The position numbers and the translations under genes were made by a program. The notes below the pieces were generated by a model, which saw nothing but the letters and a program-made list of their open reading frames with translations, was not told where the DNA came from and did no database searches. From DATGJX01 sp963830545 (GTDB taxonomy: Bacteria > Vulcanimicrobiota > Vulcanimicrobiia > Vulcanimicrobiales > Vulcanimicrobiaceae), in assembly GCA_963830545.1 (NCBI GenBank), contig CAWHMK010000001.1, positions 1,054,001 through 1,118,000 of the forward strand: a DNA stretch of 64,000 nucleotides, in the 5' to 3' direction. This document shows positions 48,003 to 59,419 of this stretch, one piece after another; position 1 is the stretch's first letter, and every line of letters begins with the position of its first letter.

Positions 48003-48231
48003 ATTTGATGGTCGCTGCCGCCTCGCCTATCGGTTAGGATTGGAGGCGCGAAAGCCTGCTCTACGCAATTGCACGTCGGAGCGGTCGTGAAGTCATCGAA
48101 GCGCACTGCGATGCGTAGATTCGTGCCCGTCAAGGAGCCGTGCGGGCCAAGGAGTGATTGAGCCACTACGATAGGCGCTGTAGAATCGTTTCGATAGCTC
48201 CATCGTTTTTCGTAAATGGGATTCGCTTTTG

Positions 48232-49176
48232 GTGCCAACACCGACAATTCTGGTAGCGACTTGGGACGATGGCGTTTTTTGCGTCGCCGGCAAAACGGTT
48301 CGTCACGAACTCGCCGGTCAATCGGTTTGCAGTCTCGTGGGCGACGGACTTGGCGGAGCGCTGGCAATCGTTGGGGCGCATTCTCTCAGTCGGCGCTCTG
48401 CCGGCGGCGAATGGACCACGATAGTAAACAGCCCCTTCGACCTTTCTTGCTGCGTCCCAATCGAGAACGTTGTTTTCGTTGGTACCGACGATGCACGCAT
48501 TCTGCGTATCGATCCCGGCGGAACGCCGCAATTCCTCACAGGGTTTGACGCTGTGGCCGGCCGCGAGAAGTGGTACGCCGGAAGCGCGATGGTCGACGGG
48601 AAGTTGATGGGACCGCCTCTTGGAATTCGTTCGATGTCTGCGACCTGCGATGACGCCGTACTCTTAGCCAACGTTCACGTCGGTGGCATCCCGCGGTCGA
48701 CCGACTCCGGATTGACTTGGCAGCCCACAATCGATATCGATAGCGACGTTCATCAGGTCTGCGCACATCCGACCCGGCCGGAAATCGTAATAGCGGCATC
48801 GGGAAAAGGCCTTTGTACTAGTCGGGACGCCGGAGCGACATGGATTATCGAGCAGCGGGGACTTCATGCCCATCATTGCTCTGCCGTTGCTTTTGGACGC
48901 AACGACATGTTCGTGGCGGCATCCACTGACCCGTTTGCAGCGCACGGTGCGGTTTATCGACGCGCGATCGACGGTAGCGGTCCGTTGAACCGCCTTAGTG
49001 GAGGAATGCCGGAATGGATCGACGGCATTGCCGACACCAATTGCATCGCGGCGCGTGATTCAACGGTAGCGATAATCGACCAATCAGGGCGTCTTTACGT
49101 GTCGCATGACGACGGCGACACTTGGTCCTCGACATCGGATCTTCTTCCCGCTCCGAGCGGCCTACACATCTGTTGA
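48232..49176 (+). CDS. BNR/WD-type beta-propeller protein
   Basis: About 314 residues with repeated blades containing Asp-box motifs: STDSGLTWQPT, SRDAGATWII and SHDDGDTWSS, separated by strand-rich segments. This is the sialidase/BNR or YCF48-like propeller fold. No signal peptide is visible, so it may be cytoplasmic. Start could be TTG 48229 or GTG 48232; neither has a strong Shine-Dalgarno. Function unknown; such propellers often bind proteins or glycans. Confidence 0.68.
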   Translation: MPTPTILVATWDDGVFCVAGKTVRHELAGQSVCSLVGDGLGGALAIVGAHSLSRRSAGGEWTTIVNSPFDLSCCVPIENVVFVGTDDARILRIDPGGTPQFLTGFDAVAGREKWYAGSAMVDGKLMGPPLGIRSMSATCDDAVLLANVHVGGIPRSTDSGLTWQPTIDIDSDVHQVCAHPTRPEIVIAASGKGLCTSRDAGATWIIEQRGLHAHHCSAVAFGRNDMFVAASTDPFAAHGAVYRRAIDGSGPLNRLSGGMPEWIDGIADTNCIAARDSTVAIIDQSGRLYVSHDDGDTWSSTSDLLPAPSGLHIC

Positions 49177-49186
49177 TAATGTACTC

Positions 49187-49591
49187 TTATTCGCTGCTAA
49201 TCATCCACTCGACGCCGAAGCGGTCGACTACGGTTCCGAATTTGCCGCCCCAAAACGCATCCGAGAGCGGTTGGCTCACGGTTCCGTCTTGCGAGAGCGC
49301 GTCGAACACGCGCTTTCCTTGCCCCTCAGTTCCTACGAATAGCGAAAGCGAAACGTTGCCCTCATCGGGATTGACGGTTTTGGACAAATCACCATCCGAC
49401 GCCATGAACGAAAATCCGTCGCCCTTGAACGTCGCGTGCATAATTTTGTTGCGTAGGTTCGGTGGAAGCTGCTCGGCCATCGGCGAGCCTTCGAAGCGAT
49501 TGAGCTCGTATGTGCCGCCTATAGCGCTCTTGTAGAACTCGAGCGCCTCCTCGCAGCGGCCGTAATAAAAAATATACGGTTCGAGTTGCAT
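49187..49591 (-). CDS. VOC-superfamily protein (PhnB/glyoxalase-like)
   Basis: A 134-residue protein with the PhnB-like layout: LEPYIFYYGRCEEALEFYKSAIGG at the start, IMHATFKGDGFSFMASDG in the middle and SDAFWGGKFGTVVDRFGVEWMI at the end. The last segment is diagnostic of the 3-demethylubiquinone methyltransferase-like/PhnB group of unknown function. The ATG at 49591 is divergent from the SDR gene. Confidence 0.82.
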   Translation of the reverse strand: MQLEPYIFYYGRCEEALEFYKSAIGGTYELNRFEGSPMAEQLPPNLRNKIMHATFKGDGFSFMASDGDLSKTVNPDEGNVSLSLFVGTEGQGKRVFDALSQDGTVSQPLSDAFWGGKFGTVVDRFGVEWMISSE

Positions 49592-49631
49592 ACGAACGAT
49601 TTCAAGAACCGGCGCCGAAGAACCCTTGCGT

Positions 49632-50366
49632 ATGAACGTTCTTCTGACCGGCGGTTCGCGAGGAATCGGGCGCGCTGCGGTGCGCGCTCTGCACGAACGC
49701 GGAGCATCAGTACTTTTTACCTATAATCGTGAAACCGAGCAAGCCCAATCGCTATGCAAAGAACTTGGCAGCCGCGCATGGGCGCGACAATGCGATCTCG
49801 CCGATCACGATGCGTTGCCCGATCTGGTCGAAGCCGCAGTCGAACGGCTCGGGAGCATCGACGTGCTGGTGAATAATGCAGCCATTTTTTCGGAGAATCC
49901 GTTTTTCGGCACGGACTACGCGTCGTGGCGCCGCGGCTGGCAGCACACCTTCGACATCAATGTGTTTGGTGCGGCGAACCTAACGTTTCTGGCGCTGCAG
50001 CACATGCGCGATCGAAGACGGGGAAAGATCATCAACGTGGTTTCGCGCGCAGCACACCGCGGCGAGCTCACGTTTGCCGACTACGGCGCCAGCAAAGCCG
50101 CACTCACGAACCTTACGAAATCGATTGCGCGCTCTTGCGCTAAAGACGGAATCGTCGCTGTGGCCATCGCCCCCGGTTTCATTGAAACGGACATGGCACT
50201 GCCGGACTTGGAAACGCGCGGCGACGAGCTGGCAGCCGAAGTCCCGCTCGGTTACGTGGGGAAGCCAGAAGAAGTCGCCTCCATCATCGCCTTCTTTGCA
50301 AGCGACGCCGCGAATTACGCCAACGGAGCCACCATTGACGTAAACGGCGGAAGTTACATCCGTTAG
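49632..50366 (+). CDS. Short-chain dehydrogenase/reductase
   Basis: A 244-residue classical SDR. It has the cofactor loop TGGSRGIGRAAV, NNAA (DVLVNNAAIFSE), the catalytic Tyr/Lys in FADYGASKAAL with VVSRAA in the serine position region, and the C-terminal PGFIETDMAL...YANGATIDVNGGSY. Reads most like FabG-type 3-oxoacyl reductases, but substrate cannot be assigned. ATG 49632 is chosen over TTG 49626. Confidence 0.88.
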   Translation: MNVLLTGGSRGIGRAAVRALHERGASVLFTYNRETEQAQSLCKELGSRAWARQCDLADHDALPDLVEAAVERLGSIDVLVNNAAIFSENPFFGTDYASWRRGWQHTFDINVFGAANLTFLALQHMRDRRRGKIINVVSRAAHRGELTFADYGASKAALTNLTKSIARSCAKDGIVAVAIAPGFIETDMALPDLETRGDELAAEVPLGYVGKPEEVASIIAFFASDAANYANGATIDVNGGSYIR

Positions 50367-50422
50367 GGAGCCTTGTCACGTTTTGCCCGCCCGCGCCGTC
50401 ACACTGCCGGAGGTACAAATCC

Positions 50423-50923
50423 GTGTCACAACGTCTTGACTATCAATCCGCTGCCCCGCAGGTCCTTCGCCCCATGTACGAGGCCACGAAAATTCTTTCG
50501 CAATCCTCGCTCGAAGCTGGACTTCTGCATCTCGTCGAATTGCGCGCATCGCAAATAAACCGCTGCGCATTCTGCATCGCCCTCCACTACCGGCAAATGG
50601 AGGCGCTGGGCGAGCGCGGCGATCGCATTTCCGGGCTTCCTGCGTGGCGCGAGGCGCCCTGGTATAGCGATCGCGAGCGTGCCGCACTCGAGTGGACCGA
50701 AGCTCTTACCGGTGTTTCCGCCCACCATCCGGACGATGCGCTCTTTCAACGCGTGAAGGAGCAATTCACCGATCGCGAAATGGCGGAGCTCTCACTAGCG
50801 GTCGCCACGATCAATTCGTGGAACATCCTCAACATCGGGTTCGGTACGCCGCCGGAAGCTGCGGAAGCGGTATTCAAACAATTGCAAGTTGCGATGCCGA
50901 ACGGCTCGCATGCTACCCGGTAG
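50423..50923 (+). CDS. AhpD-like carboxymuconolactone decarboxylase family protein
   Basis: A 166-residue helical protein with the redox CxxC-H motif RCAFCIALHYRQ, as in AhpD peroxidase partners. It also has DREMAELSLAVATINSWNILNIG, which is typical of the C-terminal half of the family. Probably a thiol peroxidase. Starts with GTG; lies 56 bases after the SDR gene and may share its transcript. Confidence 0.85.
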   Translation: MSQRLDYQSAAPQVLRPMYEATKILSQSSLEAGLLHLVELRASQINRCAFCIALHYRQMEALGERGDRISGLPAWREAPWYSDRERAALEWTEALTGVSAHHPDDALFQRVKEQFTDREMAELSLAVATINSWNILNIGFGTPPEAAEAVFKQLQVAMPNGSHATR

Positions 50924-50929
50924 AGAGAG

Positions 50930-51886
50930 TTACGCGCCGAGCAGCGCCAAGCGCTTTCGAATGGCCCACGTGCCTCGTTTGAACTCATGGCTGAGCGCGG
51001 AGACGATGGCGCCCTTGCGCATGCCCTCTGCGCGAAGATCGCGATAACGCGAACGCAGCCGCTGCGACTCCGCCGCGCTCCACGCCTTGCCGCGATTGCG
51101 CACGACGTGCGGGCGCGGCGCGGGCTGCACCAGCGATCCCGCCTGCACACCTTCGATTCGTTTCACGCTGGCGTCGTACGCTTTCTTCGATATTTCGAAT
51201 CCGGTGAATCGGCGGTTCATACCGATTGCTGCCGCACCGGTGGACCCGCCGCCCATGAAGAAATCGCAGACGTGATCGCCCTCGTTGCTGCTGTACGCGA
51301 TCATCTTCTCGAGCAGCGCTAGCGGCAGCTCGTTCTTGTTCTTCGTGCGTGCCGGTTTGTATTCGCGGTTGATGATCCAGACGTCTTCGCGATCGCGATA
51401 GTTCGCCGAACCGCCGTCGTCGGCACTTTGGTCCAGCGGAAAGCGTGCTTGTAAATTGAACGTGCGTCGTCCACCCGGCTTGGCGTAATACAAAACGTGG
51501 TAATGCGAAGAGACGAATTTCGCCGACGTGTACACGCCGAAGTTGTACTTCCAAACAAGATGGTTGATCTCGACCAGGCTGGTGGCGCGCAGCGCATCGA
51601 GCACGTCGTATAAATTCGTGTAACCCGAAACGACGTAGATTTGTCCGCCCGGCCGCAGCACGCGCTCCGCCTGCACGATCCATGCCCGGCTGAACGCATT
51701 GTAAGCCCGCTTGTCTACCTCGACGTAGCCGTCAATCACGTAGCGTTCGTCGCGATTGTAATGACGGTGCAAACGATCGCCCTGGATCCCGTAGGGAGGA
51801 TCGGTGATGATCAGATCGACGCTCGCGTCCGAAAGGTGAGCGAGGGCGCCCCGTATGCAATCCGCATTGACCAGCTGGCCCGCCAT
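50930..51886 (-). CDS. Orphan DNA methyltransferase (N6-adenine/N4-cytosine type, beta order)
   Basis: A 318-residue enzyme. Motif IV comes first (LIITDPPYGIQG), then the SAM-binding motif I at the C-terminal side (VCDFFMGGGSTGAAAI), i.e. the beta arrangement; DPPY fits amino-methylation of adenine or cytosine. A basic C-terminal extension with a Myb/SANT-like run (KAWSAAESQRLRSRYRDLRA) probably binds DNA. No restriction endonuclease is adjacent. ATG 51886 was chosen (longer frame to 51955 has no motif). The recognition site cannot be read from sequence; see findings for a possible AGCT link. Confidence 0.85.
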   Translation of the reverse strand: MAGQLVNADCIRGALAHLSDASVDLIITDPPYGIQGDRLHRHYNRDERYVIDGYVEVDKRAYNAFSRAWIVQAERVLRPGGQIYVVSGYTNLYDVLDALRATSLVEINHLVWKYNFGVYTSAKFVSSHYHVLYYAKPGGRRTFNLQARFPLDQSADDGGSANYRDREDVWIINREYKPARTKNKNELPLALLEKMIAYSSNEGDHVCDFFMGGGSTGAAAIGMNRRFTGFEISKKAYDASVKRIEGVQAGSLVQPAPRPHVVRNRGKAWSAAESQRLRSRYRDLRAEGMRKGAIVSALSHEFKRGTWAIRKRLALLGA

Positions 51887-51928
51887 AGGGGAAGCGTACT
51901 CCGCGGGCGCCGAACTCTCCCACACGCG

Positions 51929-53222
51929 ATGGCTACCACTCGAGAAGAAACGCACGAGAGCCGCGTATTACAGCGCCTCTTCGAGATAACGCAGGACATT
52001 TTGCAAGCGCAGGCCGCCGGCCCCGCGCTCGAGTCCATTGCGCGCGGCCTGAGCGATCTCTACCGCTTCAAATACGTTTCCATCGTTGCGTCGGAGCGCC
52101 CGGGCGGAGAAATGTATCGCCGCGTCATCATCGGGTTTCCGCCGGAAACGGTGAAAGAGCGGCTGGGCGAGCACATCCCGCGCGATGCGATGGTCGACCT
52201 GCTGCTGCCCGAATTCGAAGTCGTTCCGCACTGCTATTACATTCCGGCAGAACGGGAACAGCTCTGGGCGTACAACATTTACATCGGTGAAGGTCCGAGC
52301 GATCGCGTGCGCGCGCGTCCGAGCGCGTGGCACGAACACGATTCGCTCACGCTCGTGCTCGCAGACCCGCAGGACGAGATCATCGGATACGTTTCGGTCG
52401 ACGGACCGCTGGACGGGCGAGTTCCCTCGCACGAAACGCTGCGGCAGATGCAGACTCTTCGTGAATCTCGTGGGGCTTGCGCTCGGGAATATGCGCGGCC
52501 ATGCGGTTGAAGTTGAAAGACGGCAGATGCTCGAGCACGCCTCGCGCGCGCAAAGCGATTTCTTGGGCGTGGTGTCGCATGAAGTGCGTTCGCCGCTCGC
52601 GGCAATTCGCGGAGCAAGCCTTCTGCTGGACACGCATTTCGACTCGCTCTCACCGGAACGGCGCAGCGAACTGCTCGGCGTGCTCACGTCTTCGACGGCG
52701 CGGCTTTCCGCAATCTTCGACGATTTTCTCCTGCTCTCGCGTATGGACGCCGGAAAGCTCACGCTGCGATTGGAAGCGGTCGATCCGGTCGCCGTAGCGG
52801 AGGAATCGGTCGCGCGCATCGAAAGCCAGCATCCCAACCGCGAATTCCGCACGCTCTATCTCGATCCGCTGCCGCGCGTTCACGCCGATGAAGGGCGCGT
52901 CGTGCAAGTGCTCGGGAACATGCTTTCTAACGCGGCGAAATATTCTACGGATGGTTCCGTGGTCGTCGTCGATATCAAAGCGAACGAACACACCGTGTGG
53001 TTCGCGGTGAAGAACGAAGGGCCGGGCGTTCCTGAGAACGAGCGGGAAAAGCTCTTCACGCGCTTCGGCCGCATCGGCGCGGACAACGGCGACGTCTCCA
53101 TCGGTCTGGGCTTGTACATTTGCTCGGAACTGGTCACCCTCATGGGCGGTACCATCGGCTACCAGAGCGAACCCAACAAGGTGACGGCCTTCTGGTTTAC
53201 GCTGCCGCGCGCAGCCGTTTGA
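51929..53222 (+). CDS. Cytosolic GAF-domain histidine kinase with an apparent 1-base frameshift
   Basis: Repaired length is 430 residues. A GAF domain (about residues 15-170: ALESIARGLSDLYRFKYVSIV, GYVSVDGPLDGRVPS) precedes the kinase core with the H box SDFLGVVSHEVRSPLAAI, N box NMLSNAAKYSTDGS and G2 box IGLGLYICSELVTLMGG. No membrane helix is present, so it senses a cytoplasmic signal. The break is at GCAGACTCTTC (52450-52460); removing the A gives AGCT and joins RQMQ-LFVNLVGLAL. Divergent from the DNA methyltransferase gene. Confidence 0.84.
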
Positions 53223-53282
53223 CCGCCCCCCAGCCTAACCAGTAGCGCCGGACCCTCTTTGTATGGTAAGAACACGACGACC

Positions 53283-55109
<1,827 letters not shown>

Positions 55110-55140
55110 CGAACATCGCCGCACGCAGGGAGGACCCGCG

Positions 55141-55740
55141 ATGCCGCAGACATTGGAAGCCGCCGCTCAAATCGGAACGTTCCTCGTTATCGCCGCCACT
55201 GCTGCGGCGGCTATCATCCAATTGCGCCACATGCGCGCCAGCAACCAACTCGAAGGTTTGCTCAGCGTTTTGGCGCGCGTCGAAGACGCGAATTTCAACG
55301 CGTGGCTGACGGAAACCCAGCGCCAGATGCCGGTGCTGCTCGGCGATCCGGACTACGTCGCGAGCGTGATAGACAATACGTTCGATCGCAGCGTCGCCTG
55401 GCTGCAACTCGGAAACTCGTACGACTGGGTAGGAAGTTTGGTGAAGAACCGCCTCATTCCGGTCGATGCTTTTTTAGACGTGTATTCTTTCCGGATCAGT
55501 CAAGCATGGGAGCTCATGGAGCCCGTTACCGTGCTGGCTCGCCACAATGCCGGAGAAGCGATATGGGAGAATTTCGAGTATCTCTACGTTGCCGCACAGC
55601 GATGGAACAAGAAACACCACAACGGAAACTACCCGTCGCACATCGCTCACGCCACGTTGCCGCCTTTCGAAGAACTCTTCCCGCTGCAGGGCGGGCGGCA
55701 TGCCTTGGCCGCTGCTTCGCGCGAACGAGCCGGCCTCTAG
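55141..55740 (+). CDS. DUF4760-like membrane-anchored protein
   Basis: A 199-residue protein with one N-terminal membrane helix (IGTFLVIAATAAAAIIQLRHM) and a helical cytoplasmic domain (LLSVLARVEDANFNAWLTETQ...LGNSYDWVGSLVKNRLI). The topology and spacing match DUF4760 proteins, whose function is unknown. GGGAGGA lies eight bases before the ATG. Its stop overlaps the clpB stop on the other strand by 4 bases. Confidence 0.68.
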   Translation: MPQTLEAAAQIGTFLVIAATAAAAIIQLRHMRASNQLEGLLSVLARVEDANFNAWLTETQRQMPVLLGDPDYVASVIDNTFDRSVAWLQLGNSYDWVGSLVKNRLIPVDAFLDVYSFRISQAWELMEPVTVLARHNAGEAIWENFEYLYVAAQRWNKKHHNGNYPSHIAHATLPPFEELFPLQGGRHALAAASRERAGL

Positions 55741-58370
55741 ACCAGAACCGGTTCGCCCGCCATCTCTGCGCTGAACGTGAGCTCGCCGCGGATGTCGTCG
55801 TAATCGACGACGACCTTTTGACCTTCACGCACCTCGCCCGCGAGGATCTTGCGCCCCAGCGGCGTTTCGAGCTCTTTTTGTATCGCGCGCTTGAGCGGAC
55901 GCGCGCCGTATACCGGATCGTATCCAGTCTTGACGAGGTGGCGTTTTGCCGCTTCCGTGAGCTCCAGGCGAATGCGCCGCTGTGAAAGCCGCTCGCGAAC
56001 GCGCCGCAGTTGGATCTCGATAATCTGTCCGAGTTCGTCTTCGGTAAGCGCGTGAAATACGATCACTTCGTCGACGCGGTTCAAGAATTCCGGACGGAAA
56101 TGCTGCCGTAATTCATCCAGCACCGTTGCGCGCATGATCGCGTACTCGGCGCCGCCCATGTCGCCCTTGTAGTCGAGAATGCGATGGCTGCCGATGTTCG
56201 AGGTCATGATGACGATCGTGTTGCGGAAGTCGACCGTGCGCCCCTGACCGTCGGTCAAGCGCCCGTCATCCAAGATTTGGAGGAACACGTTGAATACGTC
56301 CGGATGCGCCTTTTCGATTTCGTCGAAAAGAATGACGCTGTACGGACGGCGCCGCACCAGTTCCGTGAGCTGTCCGCCTTCTTCGAATCCGACGTATCCC
56401 GGCGGTGCGCCGAGCAGGCGCGCGACCGTGTGTTTCTCCTGATATTCCGACATGTCGACGCGAACCATCGCGCGCTCGTCGTCGAACAAGTACTCCGCGA
56501 GTGCACGCGCGAGTTCGGTCTTGCCGACGCCCGTCGGGCCGAGGAAGATGAACGAGCCGATCGGACGATTCGGGTCGGCCAAGCCCGACCGCGAGCGCAC
56601 GACCGCTTCGGCGACGGCGTCAACCGCTTCGTCTTGCCCGATGACGCGTTTGTGCAACTCTTCGTCGAGGTGCAGCAATTTCTGCACTTCGCCTTCGAGC
56701 AGTTTGGTCACCGGCACGCCGGTCCAGCGGCTGATGACCTCCGCAATGTCCTCTTCGTCGACTTCTTCTTTGGAAAGCCGGGCGTGCCCGTCGCGAGAAG
56801 TCAGCCGCTGCTCTTCTTCCTGTAACTGCCGCTCCAGGCCCGCGAGTTTGCCGTACCGCAGTTCGGCGACGCGATTGAGATCGTACTGGCGTTCGGCCTG
56901 TTCGATCTGCACTTTCGTTTGCTCGATTTGCTCGCGCAATTCGCGAAGTTTGACGGCCGCCGCTTTTTCGGCTTGCCAGCGCGCCTGCAGCGCGTGCTGA
57001 TCTTCTTTCAAATCCGCCAGCTCTTTTTCGAGCTGCTCCAAACGCCGTTTGCTGGCTTGATCCGTTTCCTTGCGCAGCGCCTCGCGCTCGATTTCCAATT
57101 GCATGACGCGCCGCGTAAGTTCGTCCAGTTCCTGCGGCATCGAGTCGATCTCGGTGCGGAGTTTTGCCGCTGCTTCGTCGACCAAATCGATAGCCTTGTC
57201 CGGTAAGAACCGATCGCTGATGTACCGGTTGGAAAGCGTCGCCGCAGCGACCAGCGCCGAATCTTTGATGCGCACGCCGTGATGGGCTTCGTATTTTTCT
57301 TTCAGGCCGCGCAAGATCGAAATCGTATCTTCGACGCTCGGCTGATTGACGAAGACCGGTTGGAAACGCCGCTCGAGCGCCGCGTCCTTTTCGATGTACT
57401 TCCGATATTCGTCGAGCGTCGTCGCGCCGATCATGTGCAGCTCGCCGCGCGCGAGCATCGGCTTGAGCAGATTGCCTGCGTCCATCGCGCCCTCGGCCTT
57501 GCCTGCGCCCACGACTGTGTGCAACTCGTCGACGAACAGCAAGATCTGTCCCTCGGAATTTTGCACGTCTTTGAGCACGGCTTTGAGGCGCTCTTCGAAT
57601 TCGCCGCGGTATTTCGCGCCCGCGACGAGGGCACCCATGTCGAGCGACACGACTCGCTTATCTTTCAAACCGTCCGGTACGTCGCGGCGCACGATGCGCT
57701 GCGCAAGCCCTTCGACGATCGCGGTCTTGCCGACGCCGGGTTCGCCGATGAGCACCGGATTGTTTTTGGTGCGGCGCGAGAGCACTTGAATGACGCGGCG
57801 TATTTCGTCATCGCGTCCGATCACCGGGTCGAGTTTTCCACGCTCGGCTTCGAGCGTCAGGTCGCGGCCGTACCGCTCCAAACTCTTGTACGTGCCTTCC
57901 GGATTCTGCGTCGTGACCCGCTGATTGCCGCGCACGGTGCGGAGCGCCACCAGAAGTTTGTCGCGAGTGAGCCCGAGTTCGCGGAATATACGTCCGACGG
58001 CGCCGCTGCTTTGCGTCATCGCAAGCAGCAGATGTTCGACCGAAACATAATCGTCCTGAAGCTGCTTCGCATCCGACTCCGCATGCCCGAAAAGGCGCGT
58101 GAGTTCGGGAGCCACCGTCACGGTCGCCTGGTCCGCGCCGGAACCGGTGAGGCGGGGCAAACGCCCGATCGCCTCGTCGGCCTTCGCGGCGAGAATCTTC
58201 GGCGTCACGCCCGCTTCCTTGACGATGTCGGGCGCAATCCCCCGATCCTGTTCGAGCAGCGCCGCGAGCAAATGCTCCGGCGTCGTCTGGGTATTGTGTT
58301 CGTGAAGGGCTCGCGTATATGCGGCGTTGAGCGCATCTTGAACGCGCTCCGTCATGCGATCTGCGTTCAT
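55737..58370 (-). CDS. clpB: ATP-dependent disaggregase ClpB
   Basis: An 877-residue HSP100 chaperone. It has the N domain (repeat of TTPEHLLAALLEQD and VEHLLLAMTQSSG), NBD1 with Walker A GEPGVGKTA, the coiled-coil middle domain (about residues 410-530) that distinguishes ClpB from ClpA/C, and NBD2 with GPTGVGKTE and YGARPLKRAIQKELE. With DnaK it resolubilises protein aggregates. Starts at ATG 58370. No ClpP-binding loop is apparent. Confidence 0.95.
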   Translation of the reverse strand: MNADRMTERVQDALNAAYTRALHEHNTQTTPEHLLAALLEQDRGIAPDIVKEAGVTPKILAAKADEAIGRLPRLTGSGADQATVTVAPELTRLFGHAESDAKQLQDDYVSVEHLLLAMTQSSGAVGRIFRELGLTRDKLLVALRTVRGNQRVTTQNPEGTYKSLERYGRDLTLEAERGKLDPVIGRDDEIRRVIQVLSRRTKNNPVLIGEPGVGKTAIVEGLAQRIVRRDVPDGLKDKRVVSLDMGALVAGAKYRGEFEERLKAVLKDVQNSEGQILLFVDELHTVVGAGKAEGAMDAGNLLKPMLARGELHMIGATTLDEYRKYIEKDAALERRFQPVFVNQPSVEDTISILRGLKEKYEAHHGVRIKDSALVAAATLSNRYISDRFLPDKAIDLVDEAAAKLRTEIDSMPQELDELTRRVMQLEIEREALRKETDQASKRRLEQLEKELADLKEDQHALQARWQAEKAAAVKLRELREQIEQTKVQIEQAERQYDLNRVAELRYGKLAGLERQLQEEEQRLTSRDGHARLSKEEVDEEDIAEVISRWTGVPVTKLLEGEVQKLLHLDEELHKRVIGQDEAVDAVAEAVVRSRSGLADPNRPIGSFIFLGPTGVGKTELARALAEYLFDDERAMVRVDMSEYQEKHTVARLLGAPPGYVGFEEGGQLTELVRRRPYSVILFDEIEKAHPDVFNVFLQILDDGRLTDGQGRTVDFRNTIVIMTSNIGSHRILDYKGDMGGAEYAIMRATVLDELRQHFRPEFLNRVDEVIVFHALTEDELGQIIEIQLRRVRERLSQRRIRLELTEAAKRHLVKTGYDPVYGARPLKRAIQKELETPLGRKILAGEVREGQKVVVDYDDIRGELTFSAEMAGEPVLV

Positions 58371-58402
58371 TGGTTCACTATCCCAGACAGCAGGAGTGTC
58401 CT

Positions 58403-59419
58403 CTACGGTTGCGCCGCGGGCTCTTCCCTCGCCGCGTCGTGTACCGCACCATAGTACCGCTGTCGCGTACCGTCGTCCATGAATGCCGCCTCGAACGAGT
58501 TGCAGGCGAGTTGCACCACATCCGCATCGGTCAGTCCGAGCGCCTGTGCGGATTGCTCGTAATTCTGGTCCAGGTAGCCGCCGAAGTACGCCGGGTCGTC
58601 GGAGTTGACGGTGGCAACCAATCCCGCGTCAAGCATCCTGCGCAGCGGATGGTCGGCAAGCGAGGGCACGACCCGTAACCGTACGTTGGAAAGCGGACAC
58701 ACCGTCAGCGGGATGCGAGTACGTACGAGTCGCTCTACCAGCCGGGGATCCTCCATACTGCGAACGCCGTGATCCACCCGCGATACTTTCAGATTGTCGA
58801 GCGCGTCCCAAACGTAAGCCGGCGGTCCCTCTTCGCCGGCGTGCGCAACGGCGAGCAATCCGTGCGCGCGCGCGCGCTCGAAGACCAGCGCGAATTTGGA
58901 CGGCGGATTGCCGAGTTCGGCCGAATCCAGCCCAACGGCGACGATACGATCTTGAAAGGGCAGCGCCGATTCGAGCGTTTCCATCGCCGAACGCTGCGGG
59001 AGATCGCGCAGAAAACACATGATGAGTTTGGCGGAAATACCGAAATCGCGTTCGCTACGCCTCAATGCGGACCATAAACCGTCGATCACCGTTTCGAACC
59101 GGATACCGCGCTGCACGTGCGCCTGCGGATCGAAAAAGATCTCCGCGTGCTTGACGTTTTGCGACTGCGCCCGTTTGAAATATGCGAGCGCGAGTTCCTC
59201 GAAATCCTGCTCGGTTCGCAGCGCCGACATCGCCTCGTAATACAAATCCAGAAACGACTGCAAGTCGGTGAAACGGTACGCTGCCCGCAGCGCTTCCACG
59301 CTGGGATACTTGAGCGCGACGCCGTTTCGTTCGGCGAATGCGAAAATCTGTTCCGGTTCGAACGTGCCCTCGATGTGGACGTGCAGCTCCGCTTTCGGCA
59401 GGTCGCCCGGCTTAATCAT
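58403..59419 (-). CDS. add: Adenosine deaminase
   Basis: A 338-residue metal-dependent deaminase. Zinc ligands are in PKAELHVHIEG (HxH) and HAGEEGPP, with the catalytic glutamate in HAGEE, then CPLSNVRL and VTVNSDDPAYFGG (aspartate ligands). It converts adenosine to inosine; some members of this subfamily act on adenine or other aminopurines. Its start overlaps the selB end by 8 bases, so it is co-transcribed with selA-selB. Confidence 0.9.
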   Translation of the reverse strand: MIKPGDLPKAELHVHIEGTFEPEQIFAFAERNGVALKYPSVEALRAAYRFTDLQSFLDLYYEAMSALRTEQDFEELALAYFKRAQSQNVKHAEIFFDPQAHVQRGIRFETVIDGLWSALRRSERDFGISAKLIMCFLRDLPQRSAMETLESALPFQDRIVAVGLDSAELGNPPSKFALVFERARAHGLLAVAHAGEEGPPAYVWDALDNLKVSRVDHGVRSMEDPRLVERLVRTRIPLTVCPLSNVRLRVVPSLADHPLRRMLDAGLVATVNSDDPAYFGGYLDQNYEQSAQALGLTDADVVQLACNSFEAAFMDDGTRQRYYGAVHDAAREEPAAQP

